The position numbers and the translations under genes were made by a program. From CAWGYQ01 sp963817395 (GTDB lineage: Bacteria > Acidobacteriota > Vicinamibacteria > Vicinamibacterales > CAVPJW01): a DNA stretch of 64,000 nt. Positions 36,117-45,320 of the stretch are shown one piece after another. The stretch is taken from NCBI GenBank assembly GCA_963817395.1, contig CAWFOC010000003.1:310001-374000 (forward strand), given 5' to 3'. Below the pieces are notes generated by a model. It was not told where the DNA came from, ran no database searches, and saw only the letters and a program-made list of their open reading frames with translations. Within the stretch, counting starts at the first letter, position 1; every line of letters starts with the position of its first letter.

Positions 36117-37959
36117 GCCGCACCTACCGTCGCCTACGCCCGTACGGTGTATGGCTCATCGCGTTGTTGGCGGCAGCCTTCTGGATCCTGACACTGCCGG
36201 CCGCGCCTCAAGAGAATCGGCGGCGTGTGGTGCTCGTGTCGTTCGACGGAGCCGCCGACTGGATCGTCGACCGCATGATCGCAGCGGGCAAGGCGCCCGC
36301 ATTTGAGAGGCTGGCGCGCGAGGGCGCCCGGGCCGAAGCCATGGTCAGTGTGCTGCCGACATTGACCGCGCCTGCACATGCCACACTTTGGACGGGTGTC
36401 TCGCCGCGCGCGCATACCGTGGTCGGCAATACGGTGCTGCGCCTGCCGCGATCGGCGCACTCGCTGCTGGACCGGCTGTCCGGATTCGACCACCCCACCG
36501 CGATCGAGCCGCTCTGGGCTGTGGCGGCCCGATCGGGGCGCCGCTCTCTGGTGCTGCAGGCAGCCGCCAACCGGCCCTCCCCCGCGCTCGCGGAGCACGT
36601 CACGGAGTTCGACATCTACTCGAGATGCGGTCCGTCCGAGCTCATCGAGGGCCGGCTCTCCAGCGGCCCGGCGAAGCCGTTCGTGATCGAGGTCGAGGAC
36701 ACACCAATTGAAATCACGCTGGCTGCAGACGGCGTGGCCATCCAGGCGCAGGGCCAGCGATCGGTGCTGCGTGCGCGACGGGGTAGCCGGTTTTCACCCC
36801 CCATCGTGTGGCTACCGGCTCACGGGCGTTTCGCCTCGGCCTCGTGTCGCACGATCGCCCGACGGGAGCTTTTACCGTGCTGCGTGGCCGGGTCTGCGAG
36901 GCCCTCACGAACCGTCCAGACAAGCTCGACGCCTTTCGCCGAGCGGCTGGCACGATCGTCGGCGAGACCGTGGTCGATTACTACCTCACGGGACGTCTCG
37001 GCGTGCCACTCGCCGATGGAGGCGCGGGCGAGGCCGAGGATCTGCTGTCCGAGGTGCTCGAAGCGAACCAGGAGTTCTTCGATGGCGCCTTGCGTTTCGC
37101 GGCAGAGGAACCGTGGGACCTCCTGGTGGCGTATGTGCCGTCGCTCGACGCCGCAGGACACGCGCTCGCCGGCATCGTGGATTCCACGGCGATGGGACAT
37201 CGCCAGGAGCTGGCCGACCGTGCCTGGCCCTCGATCGAACGCATCTTCGCACGCACGGTCGATGGCTATGTCGCCGATATCCGCAACCGCTTTCCGGATG
37301 CGACGGTGGTGGCCGTCTCCGACCACGGGATGGAGGGATCAGCCAGGACTGTGCATGTCAATGTCGCCCTGCGCCACGCCGGACTGCTGACGCTCGATTC
37401 CGGCGGACAGATCTCGCTTGCCGACACACTGGCCTTCCACCTGTACGGCAACGGCGGCGGCATCTTTCTCAATACCACCGATCGGCGGCACGGCATCATC
37501 GACGCGGATCATCGAGAGTTGGTCAAGAGCCGGGTCACGGCGGCGCTTCTGGGGATTCGCGATCCAGACACCGGCGCGGCGCCCGTCCGCGCGGTATTCG
37601 ATACCGAGGTCGATGGCAGCGCGCTGGGAATTGGCAGCAGTGCTGCCGGCGATCTCTACTTCGACCTCGCTCCTGGTTACGACTTCAGCACCTCGCTCGG
37701 AGGCGACGAAACGATTACCGTACAGCGCGCGGGTGGCAGCGGAGACCATGGCGGCGCACCCTGGCACCGCGGCTTGCACGCCATCTTTCTTGCCGCCGGT
37801 CCAGGAATTCGGAGCGGGCAACGATTGGGGTTGGTGCGCGCCATCGATGTCGCACCCACGGTGGCCTCGCTTCTTGGGCTGCCGCCGCTGCCCGATGCCG
37901 AAGGCCGCCCGCTCGATCTGTCAGGCGGGCAGGCGACAGGCGGGGGCAAGTCCCAGTAG
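36113..37959 (+). CDS. Exported type I phosphodiesterase/nucleotide pyrophosphatase (frameshift at 36797-36802)
   Basis: Signal anchor (YGVWLIALLAAAFWILTL), then an alkaline-phosphatase-superfamily domain of the PF01663 type: LVSFDGAADW (metal Asp), the Thr nucleophile in LPTLTAPAHATLWTG, YVPSLDAAGHAL (Asp/His) and AVSDHGMEG. A late His sits in GDHGGAPWHRG. The frame is lost at a run of six C (36797-36802); adding one C gives SRFSPPHRVATGSRAFRLGLVSH and an open frame to 37959, about 615 aa. It would hydrolyse phosphodiesters or pyrophosphates in the periplasm. Coupled to the MFS gene by a four-base overlap. Confidence 0.82.
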
Positions 37960-38016
37960 ATCCGACTCACCCGAGTTTTCTGCAGCGCCTCGCCCGCGGG
38001 CGCGAAGCCCTACGAG

Positions 38017-39150
38017 TCAGTCCAGGCGCTTGCGCGAACGCACGACCGCGAGCGTCACGATGGCGAGTCCCCAGGCCGTCAGTGCGAGAGCCTGCGGCCA
38101 CAGCGTTTCGAGACCGACACCCTTCAGAAAGATCCCGCGCAGCATGACGATGAAATAGCGGAGCGGAATGAGATAGGTTACCGGCTCGATGAGCGGAGGC
38201 ATGTTCTCGATCGGAAAGATGAACCCGGAGAGGTAGATCATGGGAAGCAGAAAGAAGAACGTCGTCGTCATCATCGCCTGCTGCTGAGTGCTCGAGATCG
38301 TCGAGACGAACAGCCCGAGCCCGAGCGTCGTCAGGAGATAGATGAGACACATGCCGAGCAGCAGCCACACGCTGCCTCTCAGCGGCACCTCGAACCAGAA
38401 AATCGACACGGCCAGCACAAGCACCACGTCAATCATGCCCGCCAGGGCGTATGGCGTGAGCTTGCCCAGAATCAGCTCGATGCGACCGAGGGGCGTGACG
38501 TTCAGCTGCTCGAGCGTTCCGATTTCCTTCTCGCGCACCACGGCCATCGACGACAGGTTCGTCGTCACGACGAGCAGGATCAACGCGACGACACCGGGAA
38601 TCATGAACAGGCGGCTCTCGAGCTGTGGATTGAACCAGACCCGAATCAGCGGGTCGATGCCGCCTTCCGTTCCCGCCCGGTCGCTCGAGCCCGCGAGCTC
38701 CTGCGCGTACGCGGCGACCAGCGCCGTCGCGTAGCCGAGTCCGACATTGGCCGAATTGGAGTCGGTCCCGTCCGCGACAATCTGAACGGTCGCCGTTTGT
38801 CCCGATTCCAGGTGTCGGCCATGGCCGGCCGGGATCGACAGCCCCATCCACGCCTGGCCTCTCGTGATGAAGGGATCCATCTCGCTCGGGTCGCTGACGA
38901 CGGCCAGCACCGTGAAGCTCGGCGAGCGGTCGAAGCGCGCAATGAGCTCGCGGCTGGCCGACGAGCGATCCTGATCGGCCACCACGACGGGAACGTTGCG
39001 CACGTCGGTGGAGGCCGCATAGCCCAGAAACGCCAGTTGTATCAGGGGCGCGACGAAAATCACCGGAAAGAGCCGGGGATCCTGCTTGAGCTCCAGGAAC
39101 TCCTTCCACATCAACAGGAAGATCCGGCGGAGGCTGATGGTCAAATTCAT
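38017..39150 (-). CDS. ABC-2 type permease (YbhR/YbhS-like), distal
   Basis: 377 aa from ATG 39150 (MNLTISLRRIFLLMWKEFLELKQDPRL). One N-terminal transmembrane helix, a periplasmic domain of about 150 residues (VVVADQDRSSASRELIARF...) and five C-terminal helices including the ABC-2 block VVREKEIGTLEQLNVTPLGRIELILGK. It pairs with the permease upstream, whose stop overlaps this ATG (ATGA). Together with the two ATPases, TolC and a membrane-fusion protein it forms a tripartite exporter like E. coli YbhGFSR. Substrate unknown; drugs or other amphiphiles are plausible by family. Confidence 0.92.
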   Translation of the reverse strand: MNLTISLRRIFLLMWKEFLELKQDPRLFPVIFVAPLIQLAFLGYAASTDVRNVPVVVADQDRSSASRELIARFDRSPSFTVLAVVSDPSEMDPFITRGQAWMGLSIPAGHGRHLESGQTATVQIVADGTDSNSANVGLGYATALVAAYAQELAGSSDRAGTEGGIDPLIRVWFNPQLESRLFMIPGVVALILLVVTTNLSSMAVVREKEIGTLEQLNVTPLGRIELILGKLTPYALAGMIDVVLVLAVSIFWFEVPLRGSVWLLLGMCLIYLLTTLGLGLFVSTISSTQQQAMMTTTFFFLLPMIYLSGFIFPIENMPPLIEPVTYLIPLRYFIVMLRGIFLKGVGLETLWPQALALTAWGLAIVTLAVVRSRKRLD

Positions 39151-40265
39151 GCCCACTGCCGGCGAAGCCGGAAAGCCGCCAGGGAAAGCGCGACGGCGCC
39201 AAATACGACCAGGGCGAGAAGCTCGAGCCAGAACGCGTCGAGACCTGCGCCCTTGAGGACGATGCCGCGAAGCGCGACCAGGAAATAGCGCGCCGGCACG
39301 ATGTAGGTGAGGGCTTGCACCACCGGGGGCATGCTCGCAATCGGGAAGATGAACCCCGAGAGCATCAGCGTAGGCAGAAACGAGACCAGCAGCGCGATCT
39401 GAAACGCCACTTGCTGCGTGTCGGCGACGGTCGAGACGAGGAGGCCGAGCCCGAGAGCGCCGACCAGGAAGAGCCCGATGGCAAAGACCAGGAGCGCCCA
39501 CGAGCCACGCATCGGCAGATCGAAGAGGAGCATCGATGCGAGCACGATGCCGATTGACGAAGCCATGGAGATCACGAAGTAAGGAATCGTCTTACCCAGC
39601 ACGTAGTGAAGAGCGCCGATCGGCGCCATCCGAACCTGCTCCATCGTGCCCCGCTCCTTTTCGCGCACGACAGAGAGTGCTGTCGAGACCACGGCCGTGA
39701 TCATCGCAAGATATGCAATCAGCCCCGGGACGAGGAACAGACTGCTCCTGAGCTCCGGGTTGTACCAGACACGAGGCTCCGCAATGATGGGCGGTGCGCT
39801 GGCGGCGCGGGCGGCCGGCTCGACCTGGTACGCACTCGACACATTGCGCAGGATTGTCCCCGCATAGGCCACGACAGTGGTGGCCGTGTTGGCATTGTCG
39901 CCGTCGACCAGCACTTGAACCGGCGCCCGCTGACCGCTCAGCAGCCGTCGCTCGGTTCCCGCCGGAATCACCAGCACGGCGCGCGCCTGGTTCCGATTCA
40001 TCAGATCGATCGCGTCGCCGGTCCTGTCGATGGCGGCCGTCAGCTCGAAGTATCCGGAGTTGATGAACGCCGACACGATCTGCCGGCTGGCGACAGTCCG
40101 GTCGTCATCCTGCACCGCCAGCCGGATATTGCGAATGTCGAAGTTGAGCGCGTAGCCGAAGAGCAGCAGGAAAAATGCCGGCACGAAGAGCAGGATCAGC
40201 AGTGTGCGGCGATCGCGTGCAATCTGTCGAAGCTCCTTGCGCGCGACGGCCAGCATGCGCTGCAC
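39147..40265 (-). CDS. ABC-2 type permease (YbhR/YbhS-like), proximal
   Basis: 372 aa, GTG start at 40265 overlapping the TAG of the ATPase gene by one base (an in-frame ATG lies nine bases later). Same topology as its neighbour: an N-terminal helix (LLILLFVPAFFLLLFGYAL), a large periplasmic loop (LAVQDDDRTVASRQIVSAF), then five helices with VVREKERGTMEQVRMAPIG. The pair is about as divergent as YbhS and YbhR, so they probably form a heterodimer. Frame intact. Confidence 0.92.
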   Translation of the reverse strand: MQRMLAVARKELRQIARDRRTLLILLFVPAFFLLLFGYALNFDIRNIRLAVQDDDRTVASRQIVSAFINSGYFELTAAIDRTGDAIDLMNRNQARAVLVIPAGTERRLLSGQRAPVQVLVDGDNANTATTVVAYAGTILRNVSSAYQVEPAARAASAPPIIAEPRVWYNPELRSSLFLVPGLIAYLAMITAVVSTALSVVREKERGTMEQVRMAPIGALHYVLGKTIPYFVISMASSIGIVLASMLLFDLPMRGSWALLVFAIGLFLVGALGLGLLVSTVADTQQVAFQIALLVSFLPTLMLSGFIFPIASMPPVVQALTYIVPARYFLVALRGIVLKGAGLDAFWLELLALVVFGAVALSLAAFRLRRQWA

Positions 40266-41192
40266 TACGCGCCTGCCCGTTCCACGACGTCGAGGAACAC
40301 GTCCTCGAGCGAGGGTTCAACCGCCTGGAGCAGCGCTCCGCTCACGCCCCCTTCCTCCAGCCGCCTGTTCAGGGCCGGCAGATCATCTGCGCCGGGCTTC
40401 ATCACGGCGTGAACCGCGGTGCCGAAGATGCTGGTCTTCTGGACGGACGGCAGCCCGTCCAGCACGCGCATCGCCTGCACCGGGTGCGCCGCTCTGACCT
40501 CGACGATGGGACGCTCGTCGAACACCTGTTTGAGCTCTCCTGGTGTTCCCATGGCCGCCAGCCGGCCGGCATGAATGATTGCGAGGCGGTGGCAGTGCTC
40601 GGCTTCGTCGAGATAGTGCGTGGTGACGAGAATCGTGACGCCCGCTCGCGACTGCTCGTCGATGAGCCGCCAGAACTGGCGGCGCGAGAGCGGGTCGACA
40701 CCGCCCGTGGGCTCGTCGAGAAACACGATGGGCGGTTCGTGGAGAATGGCGCAGCCCAGCGCCAGCCGCTGTTTCCAGCCGCCGGACAGATCGCGCGCCA
40801 ATGTTCGTTCGCGCCCGGCCAGACCGGCCATCTCGATCACGAACCGACGCCGGGCGTTCAGTCGCTCGGTGTGGAGCCCGTACAGTCCGCCGAAGAAGCG
40901 GATGTTCTGATCGACGGTCAACAGCTCGTAGAGTGAGAACCTCTGCGACATGTAGCCGATTCGGCTCTTGACAGCCTTCGGGATCGCGACCGACGTCAAT
41001 GCCGCCGACAAGGGCCGAGCCGGAGGTCGGTTTCAGGAGGCCCGACAGCATGCGGATGGTCGTGGACTTGCCGGCGCCGTTGCTGCCCAGGAAACCGAAG
41101 ATCTCGCCCTGCCGCACGGTGAAGCTCACCTGATCGACGGCCACGAAGCTGCCGAACCGGCGGCTGAGCCCGTTGACGGCAATGGCATCCAT
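40265..41192 (-). CDS. ABC transporter ATPase A (frameshift at 40975)
   Basis: Starts at ATG 41192 behind GGAGGT. Walker A is FLGSNGAGKSTT (residues 35-46); Q-loop region SRIGYMSQRFSLY, signature LSGGWKQ and Walker B VFLDEPTGGVDP are all present. One extra G at the GG pair 40975-40976 breaks the frame just before the Q-loop; removing it gives IDVGRDPEAVKSRIGYMSQRFSLYELLTVDQN. The corrected protein is about 308 aa and ends PSLEDVFLDVVERAGA, the usual end of exporter ATPases. It energises the two permeases downstream, perhaps with ATPase B as a heterodimer. Confidence 0.9.
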
Positions 41193-41205
41193 CGACGAAC
41201 CTCCG

Positions 41206-42573
41206 TCAGCGCCCCAGTGCGCGCGCGAGGCGCGCTTCGGCGAGGCGCGTTTCCGCCAGCGCACGTGTCCGATCGAGCTCCGACCTCAGCAGATCCTCCT
41301 GTGCCTCGAGCAGTTCTGTGCTGGTGGCCACGCCAGCCGCGAATCGCTCGGCGGTGACGCGTCTGGCCTCCGCGGCGCTTCGTACGCCGTCAGCGGCGAC
41401 CTCGATCGAGGCCAGTCTCGCCAGCAGATCGAGCCGGCGCTGACGAACGTCGAAGTCGAGGATCTCGTCGAACTCCGCCAGTCGCTCGACGGTGGCCGAT
41501 GCCTCCGCAGTCGCTTCCGCGACCTCGGCCGTCACGCGACCGCCGTCCCAGATCGACCAGTTGACGTTGACGCCAACGTCCCAGAAATCCTGCCAGCGGT
41601 CCTCGCGCGGGAAGATCAGCGGATTCGGACGCGCGTAGTCCACACCCGCCACCACGGAGGCGACTGGCAGACGTCCGGCTCTGGCCGCCCCGGTGCGCGA
41701 GCGGGCCGCGGCTATCCGGTTTTCCAGAGCCAGTCGCTCTGGTCGCTGTCGTCTGGCTTGCTGGATCAGCGCATCGAGATTCGCTGGCGGTTCCGTCGGA
41801 TCTGACAGCGACGAGGCGAGGAAAAACGGTGTATCAGGCGCGAGCCCTGCCAGCCGTCGAAGATCGGCCCGTACGATCTCGGCCTGGTTCTGCGCCTCGA
41901 TGAGCAACAGTCGCTGGCGGGATCGCTCGGCCTCCACCGAGAGCACGTCGGCGGGGGAAATGAGGCCGACGTTGAGCTGGTTGCGGACGTCCGTCAGCTG
42001 CGCCTCGACGCGTGCAAGAGCTTCCTCGAGCACGCGAACCGCTTCGGCTGCCGTGATGTTCGCCCAATACGCCCGGGTGATTTCCAGGCGCAGATCGGCT
42101 CGCGCAGTCTGGAGGTCCGCTCCTGTGGCCTCAGCCTCGGCTGCAGCCGCCTGCACGAGCGCTGCGGTGCGGCCGCCCGTGTAGATCGGCCATTGAAGGT
42201 CCAGGCGTGTCCGATAGTTGTCCGGCACGTCTGGATAAATCGTCTGAAATCCAACCACTGGCGTGCGGAGGCCGAACTCCGGGACGTGACTCGTCCGCAT
42301 GTAACCGCCCTCGAGAGCGACTACGGGCCGGTCATCGGCATCGCGGCCGGCAACGACGGCGCGCGCGGCTTCGCTGCGAGCTTTCAGCTCGGCGAGGCGG
42401 TGACTCGTCTCGAGGCCTCTCGCCAGGGCTTCCTCGAGCGTCAGACGCACGTCCGCCTCGACCTGCGAAACAGGCCGCAAGGCGCCGGTTTCCTGCAGGG
42501 TCATCTGCGCGCGAAGCGAGGACATCGATCCCAGCATCCAGATCGACACGGCGACAATCGTCACGGGCTTCAT
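41206..42573 (-). CDS. TolC-family outer membrane factor
   Basis: 455 aa from ATG 42573: signal peptide MKPVTIVAVSIWMLGSMSSLRAQ, then two OEP repeats with long amphipathic coiled coils (VRLTLEEALARGLETSHRLAELKARSEAAR; AVRVLEEALARVEAQL). It forms the trimeric outer-membrane duct of the exporter. In this sequence the ATPase B gene reads straight into it without a stop. The TGA expected to overlap this ATG (42570-42572) lies in another frame, so I place the start at 42573 and treat the fusion as an artefact. Its stop precedes ATPase A by 13 bases. Confidence 0.88.
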   Translation of the reverse strand: MKPVTIVAVSIWMLGSMSSLRAQMTLQETGALRPVSQVEADVRLTLEEALARGLETSHRLAELKARSEAARAVVAGRDADDRPVVALEGGYMRTSHVPEFGLRTPVVGFQTIYPDVPDNYRTRLDLQWPIYTGGRTAALVQAAAAEAEATGADLQTARADLRLEITRAYWANITAAEAVRVLEEALARVEAQLTDVRNQLNVGLISPADVLSVEAERSRQRLLLIEAQNQAEIVRADLRRLAGLAPDTPFFLASSLSDPTEPPANLDALIQQARRQRPERLALENRIAAARSRTGAARAGRLPVASVVAGVDYARPNPLIFPREDRWQDFWDVGVNVNWSIWDGGRVTAEVAEATAEASATVERLAEFDEILDFDVRQRRLDLLARLASIEVAADGVRSAAEARRVTAERFAAGVATSTELLEAQEDLLRSELDRTRALAETRLAEARLARALGR

Positions 42574-43521
42574 AGCAGGGACACCTTGCCGGCTGCGCTC
42601 GGTCAGCCGTGCGATGAAGACATCCTCGAGCGAGGGCACGATGGGCCGCACGCGCACCAGAGACATGTCCGCCCGGCCGACCGCCGCTCGAAGAGCATCG
42701 GGCGTGCCGGCCGTCGACTCCGGGCTCATCCGCACGTGCACGCGATCGCCGAACAACTGCACGTCGATGACGCCGGGCTGCCCGCGCAGGATGTCGGCGG
42801 CTGTGTCACGGTCCTGAGCAATCACTTCGAAGAAACGGCCCGGCAATGCGGCGCGAAGGCGGTCGGGCGAGTCGGCGGCGAGCAGCTCGCCCTCGGTGAT
42901 GAGCGCCACGCGGGTGCAGCGCTCCGCTTCGTCCAGGTACGGCGTTGTCATGACAATCGTGATGCCCTCGTTCAGCAGCTCCGACAGAAGCTTCCAGAAC
43001 TCGCGGCGCGACACCGGATCCACGCCGGTCGTGGGCTCATCGAGAAGGATGAGCGCGGGTTCGTGCACCAGCGTGCAGGCAAGCGCGAGCTTCTGTTTCA
43101 TGCCGCCGGAGAGGCGCTCGGCGAGACGTGTTCTAAAGGGTGTGAGTTGCATGAGTTCCAGAAGCCGCTCGCGCCGGTCCCGATAGGTGGTGACGCCGTG
43201 AATCTCGGCGAAGAACGCAATGTTCTCGTCGATGCTCAGATCGCCGTACAGTGAGAAGCGCTGCGAGAGATAGCCGACCGACTGCGTGACGGCGCGGTGC
43301 TCGGCGACAGGATCGCGCCCGAGAATCCGGACCGTTCCACCGTTCGGATGCAGCAGCCCGCACGCCACACGGATGGCCGTCGTCTTCCCGGCGCCGTCTG
43401 GCCCGATGACGCCGAACATCTCGCCCGCAGCCACGTCGAACGAGAGCTCGCGGAGCGCGGCCACGCTCCCATAGCGCAGCGAGACGCGGTGGAAGGACAC
43501 GGCGGGCGTCATGGCGGTCAC
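42570..43521 (-). CDS. ABC transporter ATPase B (probable frameshift near 42588)
   Basis: About 316 aa. GTG start at 43521 overlapping the TGA of the membrane-fusion gene. Walker A IGPDGAGKTTAI (residues 39-50), VGYLSQRFSLYGDL, signature LSGGMKQ and Walker B LILLDEPTTGVDP. The C-terminus SLEDVFIARLTERS is where such ATPases end. Deleting one base near 42588 (CGGCAAG to CGGAAG) gives RSRKVSLL and a TGA overlapping the TolC ATG; as given, the frame continues into TolC. One ATPase half per gene here contrasts with the fused two-domain YbhF of E. coli. Confidence 0.86.
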
Positions 43522-44558
43522 GGGGCCAGCGGTACGTCGGCTTCGATTGGCATGCCGTCCTTCAGCACGCCCTCGCGGTTGTCCACGGCAATCTTGATCC
43601 GGTACACGAGCTTCGACCGCTCTTCGGCCGTTTGCACGTTCCGCGGTGTGAACTCGGCCCGCGGTGAGATGAAGCTGACGCGGCCGACAATGCCTGGACC
43701 GCCGCCATCCGGGAAGACCGTGGCCGGCTGACCCAGCCGCAACCGCGCCACGTAGGGCTCGTCGACGAAGACCTCGGCCCAGGCATCGTCAAGATTGGTG
43801 ACAACGAACAGCGCCGTTCGCGGCGCGACGATTTCGCCAACTTCCCGGAGCCTGGCAGTGACGATGCCGCCCATGGCGGTGCGGACCACGGCGTCGTCCA
43901 CGGCCTTGTCGAGCACGGCAATCTCGGCGTCGACGGCCGACACCCGTGCCCGCGCGGCTGCAATTTCCTCCCGTCGCGCGCCCGCTTTCAGGCGCGTGAC
44001 GCCTTCGCGAGCCGCCTGGAGGTGTTGCTCGGCGGCCCGTACACGCTCGCGAGCGACGTCGCGCCGCGTCGCTGCGTCGTCTCGCTGCTTCTGCGATCCG
44101 GAATTCGTTTTGAGGAGCGCTTCGAAGCGCTGCAAGTCGACGTCGGCCGCGCCGAGCTCGGCCTTCGCCGCCTGGAGCTGGGCTTCAGCAGCCGAAACCT
44201 GGGCCTCGGCCTCCCGCACGTCCTCCGATCGCGCGCCGGCCAGGAGCAGCTCGAGCTGGGCCTGGGCCTGCGCCCGCCCGGCGACGGCGCGGGCTCGCGC
44301 AAGCTCGCTGTCGCGCGGGTCGAGCCGGGCGACCTCGTCGCCGGGATTCACCCGATCACCTTCGTCCACCTTCAGCTCGAGCACGCGGCCGCCAACCTCG
44401 GCAGCCACCTGTGCTTCCGTGGCTTCGACATGGCCCGATGCACGGACGGCGTTGGTGGTGCCCGCCTCGCGCCGGCACGACGAACCGGCAGCCGCCATCA
44501 GGGTCAGCAGCACCGCAACGCGGAAGACGTCGATGGGCGACGATCGCTCTGTCTGCAC
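43518..44558 (-). CDS. HlyD/YbhG-like membrane fusion protein
   Basis: 346 aa. N-terminal hydrophobic segment ending in SSC (FRVAVLLTLMAAAGSSCRR), possibly a lipoprotein. Lipoyl-like half motifs GHVEATEAQVAAEVGGRVLEL and VDEGDRVNPGDEVARLDPRD flank a long alpha-helical hairpin (about residues 90-215) rich in Ala, Glu and Arg. The closing beta-barrel domain has VRTAMGGIVTARLREVGEIV. It links the inner-membrane permeases to TolC. It follows the TetR gene by four bases and overlaps ATPase B (GTGA). Confidence 0.92.
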   Translation of the reverse strand: MQTERSSPIDVFRVAVLLTLMAAAGSSCRREAGTTNAVRASGHVEATEAQVAAEVGGRVLELKVDEGDRVNPGDEVARLDPRDSELARARAVAGRAQAQAQLELLLAGARSEDVREAEAQVSAAEAQLQAAKAELGAADVDLQRFEALLKTNSGSQKQRDDAATRRDVARERVRAAEQHLQAAREGVTRLKAGARREEIAAARARVSAVDAEIAVLDKAVDDAVVRTAMGGIVTARLREVGEIVAPRTALFVVTNLDDAWAEVFVDEPYVARLRLGQPATVFPDGGGPGIVGRVSFISPRAEFTPRNVQTAEERSKLVYRIKIAVDNREGVLKDGMPIEADVPLAP

Positions 44559-44562
44559 GGAT

Positions 44563-45189
44563 TCATCCTTCGCGAAGGGCGCGGAGCGCGAATTCCTGAT
44601 GGCGCGCCAGAAAGGCGCGCGGATCGAGGTCGGTCAGCTCGTTCGCCTGTACGCGCTGCATCTGGCGGCGCGCAGGCGCCGTCGCGAGAAAAAAGAGAAT
44701 CGGCGCCATCATGCCCATGTAGCCGACAACCGGATGCACGGCGGCAAATGCTCCGGTGCGCTGGCCGTCGGTGAGAACGGCTCGGACCGATTGGTACAGG
44801 CTCGCAATGAGCCGGTAGATCTCCGAATCGAATCGAGGCGCGCCTTCCGCCACTTCGCGCAGCAGGATGGCGGGAAAGTAGGGCCGTTTCTCAGCTTCTT
44901 CGATGAGCGCGGCGAGACACGCGGCCAGCTTGCGGTCAGGCGCCTCGTGCCCGGACACGATGACCTCGAAGCGCACCTGGACGGCGGCGTACATTTCGCG
45001 GATGATTTCGCGATAGAGCGCCTGCTTGCTCGCGAAGTGGTAGTAGATCATGGCTTTGTTGAGCCGGGCGCGGCGCGCGATGCGATCGATGCCGGCGCCG
45101 GCATAGCCGCGGGCGGCGAACTCGGCCGTCGCCGCGGCGAGGATGCGGCCCCGGGAGTCGGCCGGGCGGCTGCGGCGGCGCGGTGTCAT
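44563..45189 (-). CDS. TetR/AcrR-family repressor of the exporter operon
   Basis: 208 aa. N-terminal HTH (residues 12-58): RGRILAAATAEFAARGYAGAGIDRIARRARLNKAMIYYHFASKQALY, with the IYYHF motif of the family. The helical C-terminal domain resembles the CecR/YbiH group (PYFPAILLREVAEGAP), which controls the ybhGFSR exporter in E. coli. First gene of the seven-gene operon. A perfect palindrome four bases before its ATG (45194-45211) is the likely operator, so it should repress itself and the exporter until an inducer binds. Confidence 0.92.
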   Translation of the reverse strand: MTPRRRSRPADSRGRILAAATAEFAARGYAGAGIDRIARRARLNKAMIYYHFASKQALYREIIREMYAAVQVRFEVIVSGHEAPDRKLAACLAALIEEAEKRPYFPAILLREVAEGAPRFDSEIYRLIASLYQSVRAVLTDGQRTGAFAAVHPVVGYMGMMAPILFFLATAPARRQMQRVQANELTDLDPRAFLARHQEFALRALREG

Positions 45190-45193
45190 GCGC

Positions 45194-45211
45194 TAACTAA
45201 TCGGTTAGTTA
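45194..45211 (-). promoter_or_regulatory. TetR operator palindrome
   Basis: TAACTAA-TCGG-TTAGTTA, a perfect 7-4-7 inverted repeat directly before the TetR start codon. Size and position fit an autoregulatory TetR/AcrR operator. The AT content is clearly above its surroundings. Confidence 0.8.
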
Positions 45212-45305
45212 ATAAGAGGCCCCGGGACGCTGTCAAGCTCAGGCGCGGGAGAGCTTCGCTCGAGCCACCCTCCCCACGGCTGGACCCCGCTGGCCGTCGA
45301 CGCTC

Positions 45306-45313
45306 GATAGAAT
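45306..45313 (+). promoter_or_regulatory. -10-like box, predicted leaderless start
   Basis: GATAGAAT with TAGAAT at 45308-45313, seven bases before ATG 45321. An upstream ATG at 45312 overlaps the box and is therefore an unlikely start. Confidence 0.48.
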
Positions 45314-45320
45314 GCCGTGC

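Noticed and set aside
36708..38147. 479-codon plus-strand frame over the phosphodiesterase gene
   Set aside because: Third-frame shadow; the phosphodiesterase motifs lie in the other two frames across one homopolymer shift.
42193..43254. 353-codon plus-strand frame opposite ATPase B and TolC
   Set aside because: His/Arg/Gly-rich shadow with no family features.
41206..43521. A true ATPase-TolC fusion protein
   Set aside because: It would place an outer-membrane protein behind a cytosolic domain and bury a signal peptide; a one-base error explains it.
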